Assembly (NCBI GenBank): GCA_026709415.1 | Contig: JAPOSZ010000003.1 | Location: 105,880 to 169,879 of the forward strand | Origin: Flavobacteriaceae bacterium | GTDB taxonomy: Bacteria; Bacteroidota; Bacteroidia; Flavobacteriales; Flavobacteriaceae | Direction of reading: 5' to 3' | DNA length: 64,000 nucleotides | Part shown: piece after piece, positions 18,872 to 26,131 of the stretch | Numbering within the stretch: the first letter of the stretch is position 1 | Layout of the letters: each line of letters opens with the position of its first letter | Notes under the pieces: generated by a model | The model's database searches: none | The model's input: the letters and a program-made list of their open reading frames with translations, nothing else | Told to the model about the DNA's origin: nothing | Position numbers and translations under genes: made by a program

Positions 18872-19978
18872 TTATTTCAACCAAAAACTTTCATCGATCT
18901 TTAGTATATGACAAACGGTTCGATCTCCCCCTTCCATATTCCAACCCGAAGGAGCAAACAGATAAGTTGGTTTCCCATTTTGAACCAATACTTTCGGCCG
19001 TTCAAACTTTGGATAATTGCCATAAATTTTACTCACTTTTGATTCATCATAATCCTTAAAATATCTTGGAATTAAGTCATAGGCCAAAACACTATCATCC
19101 ACATCAAATTGATTCCAATTTTTACTTGACCATAGAATCCCCCCTCCTACGACTCCCGTCACGATACCAAAATTATCTGTGGTGAGTAAATAGTAATGAT
19201 TCCGTGAAATAAATGCTGTCGCATCTTCCAAATACGAGTCGTTGTCTGTGATCGGTTCAGACATTTCATATGGACCATCGATATGATCTGCTGTAGCATA
19301 AGCGTACTTGGCTTTTATTTCTCCTTTTCGATCATCTATTCTAGCTTTGAAATAAACCAAAGGTTTTCCATTCAAATCAATCAAACAGGGATTATCCACA
19401 CCCAGTTGAGAACCATAGGTCCAATGACCTTCTACATTGGAAGGTTGGATAATCATTCCATGATCACCCGCTTTTTTCCAAGGGCCGTATAACGATTTAG
19501 AGTACACCAATCCTATTTTTTGATTCGCAGGGTGCGGTGGCATATTGTAATCATCATTGGCAACGTAAACGATGGCATAATGATCTCCAATCTTTTTTAT
19601 CTCGGGATTGTGAGGTGCAAATTTGTCCCAGTCGCCATCCATTCCAGTACCACTCACGGCTACATCAGAAAACTCAAAAGGACCTTCAGGATTGTCAGCA
19701 ATATAATGAGCTATTTCAGAAGTTTCTCTCCATGCGGGATGCACATTTTTTTCCGGCCATCTCGCAGCAAAAACATGAATTTTTCCATCATCACCCACAA
19801 TCGGTGAACTCCCCCAAATACTGTATTGAGCATCCTCAACTTTGGCACTAGTCCATGTGAGATAATCGGCAAGTTGTTTTTTTGATGTTTGACCATAGGA
19901 TATATGGTATCCCATGAGCAAGCATAAGGTGTTAATAAGGTTATACTTATTTACTTTAAAAATTTTTGAACTTGTCAT
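18872..19978 (-). CDS. Secreted beta-propeller glycoside hydrolase-like protein (GH43/GH117-like)
   Basis: About 368 residues from the ATG at 19978: a signal peptide (YNLINTLCLLMGYHISYGQ) and a five-bladed propeller of the GH43/GH117 type. Blade-like segments are SSPIVGDDGKIHVFAARWP, HNPEIKKIGDHYAIVYVAND, DNPCLIDLNGKPLVYFKA, EDATAFISRNHYYLLTTDN and FERPKVLVQNGKPTYLFAPSG. The enzyme would act on extracellular polysaccharide; substrate and catalytic residues cannot be assigned confidently. The frame also opens at TTG 20014, but the -7 box at 20012-20019 lies there, favouring the downstream ATG. Confidence 0.75.
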   Translation of the reverse strand: MTSSKIFKVNKYNLINTLCLLMGYHISYGQTSKKQLADYLTWTSAKVEDAQYSIWGSSPIVGDDGKIHVFAARWPEKNVHPAWRETSEIAHYIADNPEGPFEFSDVAVSGTGMDGDWDKFAPHNPEIKKIGDHYAIVYVANDDYNMPPHPANQKIGLVYSKSLYGPWKKAGDHGMIIQPSNVEGHWTYGSQLGVDNPCLIDLNGKPLVYFKARIDDRKGEIKAKYAYATADHIDGPYEMSEPITDNDSYLEDATAFISRNHYYLLTTDNFGIVTGVVGGGILWSSKNWNQFDVDDSVLAYDLIPRYFKDYDESKVSKIYGNYPKFERPKVLVQNGKPTYLFAPSGWNMEGGDRTVCHILKIDESFWLK

Positions 19979-20011
19979 GAAATGTACCCCATTGTTAGGA
20001 CAATTATCAGC

Positions 20012-20019
20012 CAAATTTA
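20012..20019 (-). promoter_or_regulatory. Bacteroidota -7 box of the glycosidase-like gene (TAAATTTG)
   Basis: Exact TAnnTTTG match on the minus strand, about 33 bases upstream of the chosen ATG at 19978. Confidence 0.45.
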
Positions 20020-20033
20020 AGGGACTTATAGGC

Positions 20034-20201
20034 TTAACCTAATGCTGATCGACCCGATGCTGGCGTCGATTTTGGTTCTTTTTGGTCTCGTTGAAAAACA
20101 TCACTCATCACCGCATGGACTTTTAAATGCAATGCTAAAGGAATATGTTCATGATTTGGTAATTCTTCAAAAGGCAACTTTTCATCAGAAGGCTTTGTCA
20201 T
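20034..20201 (-). CDS. Small unidentified ORF (55 aa)
   Basis: ATG at 20199-20201, TAA at 20034-20036. The product begins MTKPSDEKLPFEELPNHEH and contains LALHLKVHAVMSDVF; it is acidic and proline-containing, with no signal peptide or membrane segment. It lies just upstream of the glycosidase-like gene and downstream of the methylase-like fragment on the same strand. It may be an intact small gene or another piece of the decayed locus. I do not recognise it. Confidence 0.3.
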   Translation of the reverse strand: MTKPSDEKLPFEELPNHEHIPLALHLKVHAVMSDVFQRDQKEPKSTPASGRSALG

Positions 20202-20260
20202 GGTTTTATTTTGATGACTAAATTAGAAAACTGTCATTACATATCATATATAAGTTTCAA

Positions 20261-20640
20261 TCAATGTCTACTTATTCCTCTTAACGTTGGTTCTTGAGAC
20301 CACAGTTCTCTGATTCTTTCAAGAACGGGTTGAGTTTGTGGCATTCCCATCACATCAAGAATCGCATGGTCAATAGCCATTCGCGTTTCATCGTTATTCG
20401 TACGAATACAATTTAATAACGGCCTGTTGGATAACTCTAAAAAATAATTCTTAACTTTTTGAATATCACTTTCAGATAATTCTTCAAAGTTTGGAATAGG
20501 GACTTTAGAAACAGCTTGGGATCCAATCCTAGCTCAATTTGGATCTTGACGCACTCCTTGAGTCCAATGAATTAAAAGACCCGTTGTAGAGTTCTGCCAT
20601 AAGGATAAAACAGAATTACAATATAAATACCCCTTTCAAA
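20261..20640 (-). pseudogene. C-terminal fragment of a large methylase-like protein
   Basis: The reverse frame reads SVLSLWQNSTTGLLIHW, then RQDPN, an in-frame TGA where TGG is likely, then ARIGSQAVSKVPIPNFEEL, ETRMAIDHAILDVMGMP and LERIRELWSQEPTLRGI, and ends at TGA 20261-20263. The NST-x-GLLxxW and W-x-x-EP ending is the tail pattern I associate with very large methyltransferase-like proteins of restriction or defence loci; that assignment is from memory and not certain. There is no N-terminal part upstream, so this is a remnant of a lost gene. Confidence 0.5.
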
Positions 20641-21082
20641 TGATAAAAAGTAAAATTTTTTTTATTTCTTAAGTACTTGATTTACAACGATTTACAAATA
20701 ATCCCCAAAAATGTTGATTCCAAAACACTTAAAATAGGGCTTATCTTTTATGTTATAACTTAACCTGTAAATACCATTGTAATTACATTTCTACGATTTA
20801 GCCCGTGTTTTTAGGGATTTCCAAAGGATAATAAGGGTATGGTATGTTTAAGGTTCCTGGTTGGTTGTTGTGCTATTGAACCCCTAACCCCCGCCCCTTT
20901 GATGTGTTCTGATTTTGGGGTATGTCTCTGTCGTAACCCCTCCATAAAAATTTTACTCTCTCAAAAATGGATATTATGTATATTATCCTATTGATTTTCT
21001 TTTGAGTTATTAAAAACTATAATAGATACTCTCTATAACTATGGCTATAAAACAAAGGATAATAAAGGTGTGTGTAGCCTTG
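20641..21082. other. Non-coding stretch, no gene seen
   Basis: No convincing frame, RNA gene or terminator. The motif AAAGGATAATAA followed by GGT or AGGT occurs twice, near 20823 and 21053. It marks the switch from the decayed fragment to the small-gene cluster. Confidence 0.5.
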
Positions 21083-21358
21083 TTATTTCCGTCTTGGTTT
21101 TTGCTCTACAAAGTCTCTCAGGGCTTTATGATTTTGCTCTATAAATAAACCTATTGCACCATCTAGGTCGTTATAATTATTTCTTACTCTGTGTTTAATC
21201 GGTAATTGTATGTTGTATTGGGTTTCTAACTCCTCTATTTTATCCTCTAATTCTATTAACGTCTCTCTTAATTCATCTAAACATTTCCCTACTCTAAACC
21301 TGTATTTATCGGTGGCTATGATTCTCTTAGCCGTCCTCTCTATTAATCGGTTACTCAT
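21083..21358 (-). CDS. Unidentified small helical protein (91 aa), small-gene cluster
   Basis: Last gene of the cluster. The centre is a clear heptad-rich helix (VGKCLDELRETLIELEDKI and EELETQYNIQL), and the C-terminus is basic (EQKPRRK). No signal or membrane segment. Its ATG overlaps the stop of the 107-residue gene by one base. I do not recognise the family; a phage or plasmid structural or accessory role is a guess from context. Confidence 0.5.
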   Translation of the reverse strand: MSNRLIERTAKRIIATDKYRFRVGKCLDELRETLIELEDKIEELETQYNIQLPIKHRVRNNYNDLDGAIGLFIEQNHKALRDFVEQKPRRK

Positions 21359-21681
21359 TAATTCAACTGCTCTTTACCTCCACTTTGGGCTATATGTTCT
21401 GTAAAACCCTCTTTGCTTTGGTTAATGTAGTCCTTGATAATTTGATTAATAAAGGTATTCAGTCCCTCCATTGTATTGGCTCCAATTTGATCTAATAAAT
21501 GGCTTTGGTTCCTAAATAATTCTTGTAGGGCGTTTGTTATGATTTCTGGTAATGGATATTTCAGTACTAACTGATCTGGGGGATTATAGATTTTATAGTA
21601 TTCTAATGGGATTTCATATTTGGGTATGCCTTGTTTATCGTCCCAATGGATTTTTATAAGGGGGTATTCTTTGGCTTTCAT
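21358..21681 (-). CDS. Unidentified small protein (107 aa), small-gene cluster
   Basis: Begins MKAKEYPLIKIHWDDKQG and has a beta-like N-terminal half, then helices (ITNALQELFRNQSHLL and MEGLNTFINQIIKDYINQ). Soluble and near-neutral. It is coupled by a one-base overlap to the 91-residue gene downstream and lies 6 bases after the 89-residue gene. No family recognised. Confidence 0.5.
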   Translation of the reverse strand: MKAKEYPLIKIHWDDKQGIPKYEIPLEYYKIYNPPDQLVLKYPLPEIITNALQELFRNQSHLLDQIGANTMEGLNTFINQIIKDYINQSKEGFTEHIAQSGGKEQLN

Positions 21682-21687
21682 TGTTTA

Positions 21688-21957
21688 TTACTTAAAGAAC
21701 TCAAACAATTTATTAAATAAAAACGCAAACAACCCTAAAAATATAGTAAAAACAGTTCCCCCTGCTTTTTTATAGAACTTAATACGATACGTGTTTTTAT
21801 CTATTCTTTTATCCATACCCTTTACTTTATCCTCTAAATTTCTAATTGATTTTAGAACCTCTTTATTATTATCCTTGACACTTGTTACCTCCTTTGTTGT
21901 ATGGATTTTTACACTTTCAATAGCCGTTAATAATTGTTGGTGCTTACTACTTTCCAT
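21688..21957 (-). CDS. Small coiled-coil protein with C-terminal membrane anchor (89 aa)
   Basis: Residues 10-65 form a charged helical coiled coil (EVLKSIRNLEDKVKGMDKR). Residues 66-89 are basic then strongly hydrophobic (KKAGGTVFTIFLGLFAFLFN), a C-terminal membrane anchor. This layout resembles small phage XhlA-like hemolysin/holin-associated proteins, but similar shapes arise by chance. Its ATG lies inside the end of the 48-residue gene upstream. Confidence 0.55.
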   Translation of the reverse strand: MESSKHQQLLTAIESVKIHTTKEVTSVKDNNKEVLKSIRNLEDKVKGMDKRIDKNTYRIKFYKKAGGTVFTIFLGLFAFLFNKLFEFFK

Positions 21958-22093
21958 TGTTTTTGTTTTGAGATTCTTTGGTACTTAATTCCTTTGGTTC
22001 TGGTTCTACTCTATTGAACTCCCTTACGTGTATTTGTTTGCTTAGTAGATCGTATCGGTACTGCTCTAATTTAATTCTGTCGGTTGGTTTCAT
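21947..22093 (-). CDS. Very small ORF (48 aa), small-gene cluster
   Basis: ATG at 22091-22093, TAG at 21947. The product begins MKPTDRIKLEQYRYDLLSKQ and is highly charged. Its start overlaps the end of the 64-residue gene by 23 bases, and its stop overlaps the next start by 11 bases. Such nesting on both sides supports real, translationally coupled genes. No family recognised. Confidence 0.4.
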   Translation of the reverse strand: MKPTDRIKLEQYRYDLLSKQIHVREFNRVEPEPKELSTKESQNKNNGK

Positions 22094-22265
22094 TAGTGGT
22101 ATTTATTTGATGTTTATTGAGTTCTTTAATTTCCTTTTGAGTTAATGTATAATCGGTTCTTTGGATTTGCTTAGCCATGTCCTTTATCATCGTTTCTATG
22201 GTATCTAAACGCTGGATAATAAGGCTTTGATTTTCCTTAATGGATTCGATAGCTCTTAATTCCAT
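22071..22265 (-). CDS. Small coiled-coil protein (64 aa), small-gene cluster
   Basis: Starts MELRAIESIKENQSLIIQRL and continues as a single amphipathic coiled coil (DTIETMIKDMAKQIQRTD). Soluble, no signal peptide. It follows the small membrane-protein gene and overlaps the 48-residue gene. Similar in style to the coiled-coil half of the 89-residue membrane protein. No family recognised. Confidence 0.45.
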   Translation of the reverse strand: MELRAIESIKENQSLIIQRLDTIETMIKDMAKQIQRTDYTLTQKEIKELNKHQINTTNETNRQN

Positions 22266-22299
22266 TATGGTTAATCCTTTTGGGGATTGGTTCCCAATT

Positions 22300-22431
22300 C
22301 TAACCCTTTGTTTTCTTAGCCTTTCTAGACTTTAACTCTCTAAAATACTTCCTTGATTCTAAAAAGTCTTTGGTTAAGATAATAAATAAGACTATTAAGA
22401 TAGAGGCTAATAGATATTTTGCGGGGGGCAT
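22300..22431 (-). CDS. Very small membrane protein (43 aa), small-gene cluster
   Basis: ATG at 22429-22431, TAG at 22300. One N-terminal membrane segment (YLLASILIVLFIILT) is followed by a short basic tail rich in Lys and Arg. Shape fits a small phage or plasmid membrane protein; function unknown. It lies 25 bases from the 78-residue gene and 34 bases from the 64-residue gene. Confidence 0.45.
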   Translation of the reverse strand: MPPAKYLLASILIVLFIILTKDFLESRKYFRELKSRKAKKTKG

Positions 22432-22456
22432 GGTAGGGGTTTTAATATCTATAACC

Positions 22457-22693
22457 TTAATAGATTTTAATTTCTGGCAAATAAACTTGTTTATCTGCGT
22501 CTAAAAACAATTCTTTCCACCCCTCTTTTCCCTTAACTTCAAAAGAGTATCTAACCTGTCTTGGTTCTTTGATTACATGTTTTTCTGGTTTTGTCAAAAT
22601 TTTATACTCTTCATTTCGGGTTTCATCTAAATAAATAGTCTGTTTTATTTTCAATTCTGCTGGATAAACACCCCTTGTTTTGTTATCACTCAT
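22457..22693 (-). CDS. Unidentified small protein (78 aa), first gene of the small-gene cluster
   Basis: Begins MSDNKTRGVYPAELKIKQTI; mostly beta-strand-like and charged, ending QVYLPEIKIY. No signal or membrane segment. It is the promoter-proximal gene of the run that extends to 21083. Not recognised. Confidence 0.5.
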   Translation of the reverse strand: MSDNKTRGVYPAELKIKQTIYLDETRNEEYKILTKPEKHVIKEPRQVRYSFEVKGKEGWKELFLDADKQVYLPEIKIY

Positions 22694-22770
22694 GATTAAA
22701 TAATTTACACAAAGTTAATGCGTTTCGTTGATTTCTTTTTTCAACAACGATGGTTATCGCTTATTTTAGG

Positions 22771-23508
22771 TTATGGACTGCACTTTGTAAAGGGTGGTAA
22801 TTGCTCTTTGGTTAGTATAGAACTTGTAGCAAAGTATTGACAATCGGTTACATTTCTAACATTCCAACTGCTTAGGTCTTGGTTAAAACTTGTAGCACCA
22901 TAAAACATAGAATCCATATTGGTTACTTGGCTAGTATCCCAACTACCTATATCTTGGTTGAAATTGGTAGCACCACTAAACATCGAACCCATATTGGTTA
23001 CTTGGCTGGTATCCCATTCCCCTATATCTTGGTTAAAACTTGTAGCCTGACTAAACATATGATTCATATTGGTTACTTGGCTGGTATCCCATTGGCTTAT
23101 ATCCTGGTTAAAACTTGTAGCACCATAAAACATCCCACCCATACCGATAACTTGGCTGGTATCCCATTGGCTTATATCCTGGTTAAAACTTGTAGCCTGA
23201 CTAAACATAGAACTCATAACGGTTACTTGGCTGGTATCCCACTCCCCTATATCCTGGTTGAAATTGTTAGCCCCGTTAAACATCCCACGCATATCGGTTA
23301 CTTGGCTGGTATCCCACTCCCCTATATCCTGGTTGAAATTGGTAGCACCACTAAACATCGAACCCATATTGGTTACTTGGCTGGTATCCCATTCCCCTAT
23401 ATCTTGGTTAAAACTTGTAGCCTGACTAAACATATGATTCATATTGGTTACTTGGCTGGTATCCCATTGGCTTATATCCTGGTTAAAACTTGTAGCACCA
23501 TAAAACAT
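22771..23508 (-). pseudogene. DUF285/BspA-like repeat protein, 5'-truncated by IS1595 element
   Basis: About nine 25-residue repeats of the form [10 protein letters not shown]2-MF-x2-ATSFNQDI-x2, the DUF285 repeat of BspA-like surface proteins, then a C-terminal cap ([13 protein letters not shown], then PPFTKCSP). The reading frame continues into the IS1595 inverted repeat at 23509 and opens only at an internal TTG near 23571. The signal peptide and the beginning of the gene are therefore missing, and no matching N-terminal part is found beyond the other end of the element. Such proteins are usually exported and adhesive; this copy is probably silent. Confidence 0.85.
22850..23508 (-). repeat. 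75-bp tandem repeats of the DUF285 gene
   Basis: Nearly nine units of 75 bp (25 codons). A block of about 170 bp at roughly 22960-23133 recurs without a visible difference 375 bp (five units) away at about 23335-23508. That indicates recent segmental duplication inside the array. The opposite strand stays open across the repeats, which is a by-product of the 75-bp period. Confidence 0.85.
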
Positions 23509-23533
23509 GGGAACTACATACTTATTTACACGG
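23509..23533 (+). repeat. Left 25-bp terminal inverted repeat of the IS1595 element
   Basis: Starts GGGAACTACATACTTATTT and is the exact complement of 27087-27111 over 25 bases. Confidence 0.9.
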
Positions 23534-23574
23534 CGTTTCTTTTCGATAAAAAACCAACGCTGAAAAATCAATGA

Positions 23575-23748
23575 TCAAATCGTTCTTCCTCTTTGAGGAT
23601 CGACCGATGATTCTTTTTTAGAAAAATTGGGGAATTTCAATGCTTTCGCAAACTTTTCCACTTCCAAATGAACTTCTTTAGGAATATCATTGGGTGGTAG
23701 TTTGGGTTTTTTGATTTTGATGGGCTTCGGTCGAAGCGATCGCTTCAT
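23575..23748 (-). CDS. Tiny basic ORF at the end of the IS1595 element (57 aa)
   Basis: ATG at 23746-23748. The product starts MKRSLRPKPIKIKKPKLPPN and continues PKEVHLEVEKFAKALKFP. It is basic and lysine-rich at the start. The frame is open further upstream to 23892, overlapping the nuclease gene in another frame, so the start is uncertain. It lies 43 bases after the nuclease stop, inside the element. Could be a small nucleic-acid-binding passenger or chance; no family recognised. Confidence 0.3.
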   Translation of the reverse strand: MKRSLRPKPIKIKKPKLPPNDIPKEVHLEVEKFAKALKFPNFSKKESSVDPQRGRTI

Positions 23749-23791
23749 GGTTCTTGGATGGAGCCACGAAGTTAGAAAAGTTTTATTGAAA

Positions 23792-25024
23792 TTAATTATT
23801 TGATAATCTTCTGTTGCATTCAGCACATAGAACCTGCAGGTTTGATGGAATCGTTCGCCCCCCTTTGGAATAGGGTTTGATATGATCTCCATGAGATTGA
23901 TTCATTGGGGTATTGCACTCCGTTTTTTTACAAATTTGATTTTTGTTGGGCCATAATTTATTTTGCTCCTTCCATTTATTTCTTTTTTCTTTATCGTTAA
24001 ACGTTCGTCTGTTGATATATTGACGACTTTCCTCCATTTCACCAGATAAAATATATTCATAAATTCCATTGGGTATCTGAACAAAAGGATATTCGGTGTG
24101 ATCTATGGTATCTTCATCCTTTTCATACATTTCGTATAACTCTTGAAATCTCCCTTTGGTATGGTGTTTTGAATATTCCTTTTTTCCATAGGTCGCATAC
24201 AAACGTCCCCAATTCAATTTTTCTTTCAACTTTTTGTCTGGTGCTTCACCAAATAAATCATGTTGCCAATCCCAAATGGTTCTAAAATAATCCCATAAAT
24301 CCTTAGCATTTTCTTTTTTGGATTGAAATGCCATAAATTTCATTATTTCCTCGTCTTTAGTTTCGTTGATTCTCCATTGTATTATTTTTTCTAAATGGGC
24401 TTGTCTATCTCTTTTGGCACTCCCCATTAATTCATTACAAATGTCAACTCTATTTCTATCGCCTTTGTGCGTAAAATACTTTTTCGCATCTGTAAGCCAT
24501 TGGCTTGGATTCGAAGCATTTCGCATTTCTTGGTCGCTTAATTCTTCTGCTTTTTTATTAATAATCTTAAACCAATCTAATTTTTGCTTATCGTCTCCCT
24601 CAAATTCATACACCATCAATTCATAGTCTAAAATTTTATTAGCGTTGGTTTGATCTTTTGCATTTTTTAAGTTAGCGAATGCTATTTCTTGAATATTTCC
24701 AGGCGATAATTCCAATTTAACGAAATATCCACCATTCAAATCACAAAATTTACAGATGGTTAAAATTCTTTGTTGCCCATCCATTACTTCAAAAGTTCCA
24801 TCTGGATTTTTGGCAAAATATATTAACCCAATAGGCTTTCCGTAAAAAATAGAATGTATTAGTTCTTCTTTGAATTTAGGGTTATTTTCATGTAGATACT
24901 GTCTTTGGTAGGGTGGTCGGATGTTTAACTTTTCATTCCAACCAACAACGCCTTTTTCTTCACCATTATCATTATAGCCATGTATAATTTCTCTTATTCT
25001 AACAAACTTTATTTGCTTGTTCAT
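23792..25024 (-). CDS. DUF262-HNH nuclease (GmrSD-like / restriction-type)
   Basis: A 410-residue protein with two modules. The N-terminal DUF262 domain (about 30-150) shows IRPPYQRQY, LIHSIFYGKPIGLIYF and EVMDGQQRILTI, the DGQQR motif of the ParB/sulfiredoxin-like NTPase fold. The C-terminal HNH zinc nuclease (about 360-408) shows CKKTECNTP, GDHIKPYSKGG and NLQVLCAECN, with four Cys and the catalytic DH. GmrSD-type proteins are modification-dependent nucleases; with a linked methyltransferase, this one may instead be a classical restriction nuclease. Its ATG overlaps the methyltransferase stop (ATGA), so it probably depends on upstream translation. Confidence 0.85.
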   Translation of the reverse strand: MNKQIKFVRIREIIHGYNDNGEEKGVVGWNEKLNIRPPYQRQYLHENNPKFKEELIHSIFYGKPIGLIYFAKNPDGTFEVMDGQQRILTICKFCDLNGGYFVKLELSPGNIQEIAFANLKNAKDQTNANKILDYELMVYEFEGDDKQKLDWFKIINKKAEELSDQEMRNASNPSQWLTDAKKYFTHKGDRNRVDICNELMGSAKRDRQAHLEKIIQWRINETKDEEIMKFMAFQSKKENAKDLWDYFRTIWDWQHDLFGEAPDKKLKEKLNWGRLYATYGKKEYSKHHTKGRFQELYEMYEKDEDTIDHTEYPFVQIPNGIYEYILSGEMEESRQYINRRTFNDKEKRNKWKEQNKLWPNKNQICKKTECNTPMNQSHGDHIKPYSKGGRTIPSNLQVLCAECNRRLSNN

Positions 25025-26128
25025 TTTTTAGGGCTTTTGTTTTTGATTAGAATCCGAGTAGATTTTGAATGAACTATATCATTGTCTCTTTTTCTTAAAT
25101 AAAAATTTCTATTACGTTTTGGGTTTTTCCCTTTACAAACTGCATTGCCATTTGTTTTTTTCCCCGAACTTCCGGTTGGAACTCCATCATGTCTAATCTC
25201 AATATAATCGTTATATCTCTTGTAGCTTTCTAATCCAAGACCATGTTTACCACATAGACCTAAAATCTCGAATTGATCGGGATTGTATTTATCTAAAAAT
25301 GTAATAGGAACGCCCATTCGCCCCCCCCCAATTTTGAGGAATATCGGCTACTTCACCTACTTCTATAGCATCATAATTATCGTAATGGGGATATTTTTCA
25401 GGTGAATAATTTTTGATTAATTCTATTTTTTGATTCTGTTTATCGTGAGATAAATTTGTAAACCAGCGAACTCCTTTGACTCGTATAAATTTTCTTCCGT
25501 CATCATCAATTCTAAATCCAGACGCTTTTAATTGATAGTAGTCAGGGACACCGAACTCTCTATCTCCGCCTGAAATACTTGGTCCCATCCAGATTTTATT
25601 TTCAAAGAAAAATGGGAATATCTCTTTAGAACCTGATTGCATTATATTCCCTATAATCAAAAACTTTTTTTGATACTGCATCAATTGATTTAAATATTCT
25701 CTAAATAATGAAAATGGTGGATTGGTGCAAACAATATCAGCTTCTTGTAAAAATTCAATACATTCTTCACTTCTGAAATCACCATCGCCTTTTAATTTAG
25801 TGATTTTAGTTTCTTTAATGGACGGCAAACCGTCGCCATCTTTGTCGCCTTCATAAACAATTTTCAATCCCCGACCATCAATATGTTGACTGAATAAATT
25901 AGGTTGTTCATTTTGAAAACTTGTAGAAATTAGTTTTTTTAATTTTAAACTTTCAAAAGATTTAGCAAAATAGTCAAAGAAGTTAGAGATATAAGGATCA
26001 TCGCAATTACAATACACTATTTTACCCTCAAAATGCTTTCTGTAATGCGATAATTCTTTTTGAATATCTTCAAATTGGGTGTAAAACTCATCTTTCTTGT
26101 TTCTTCTTGCCTTGTGTAAATCACTCAT
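25021..26128 (-). pseudogene. EcoRI-type adenine-specific DNA methyltransferase, frameshifted at a G9 tract
   Basis: Two frames together make a full-length M.EcoRI-like enzyme. The first (26128 to 25289) starts MSDLHKARRNKKDEFYTQ, has YCNCDDPYISNFFDYF, the N6-adenine catalytic motif CTNPPFSLFREY, and IGNIMQSGSKEIFPFF, and runs to VADIPQNWGG. The second (25317 to 25021) continues MGVPITFLDKYNPDQFEILG and ends with the family tail TRILIKNKS. The join is a run of nine G on the coding strand; eight (or eleven) would give one open frame of about 365 residues. It may be a phase-off state, a true mutation or a homopolymer read error. It follows the transposase gene by 3 bases. Confidence 0.85.
25321..25329 (-). 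repeat. Poly-G (G9) tract in the methyltransferase gene
   Basis: Nine C on the plus strand, nine G on the coding strand, exactly at the frameshift point. Mononucleotide G tracts of this length are typical sites of slipped-strand phase variation. Confidence 0.9.
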
Positions 26129-26131
26129 ATC

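Noticed and set aside
22850..23508. CRISPR array
   Set aside because: The regular repeats are coding 75-bp units in frame without unique spacers, and there are no cas genes nearby.
22879..23574. Long open frame on the plus strand across the DUF285 repeats
   Set aside because: The 75-bp period is a multiple of three, so an antisense frame free of stops is repeated automatically. Its product has no sensible composition or family pattern.
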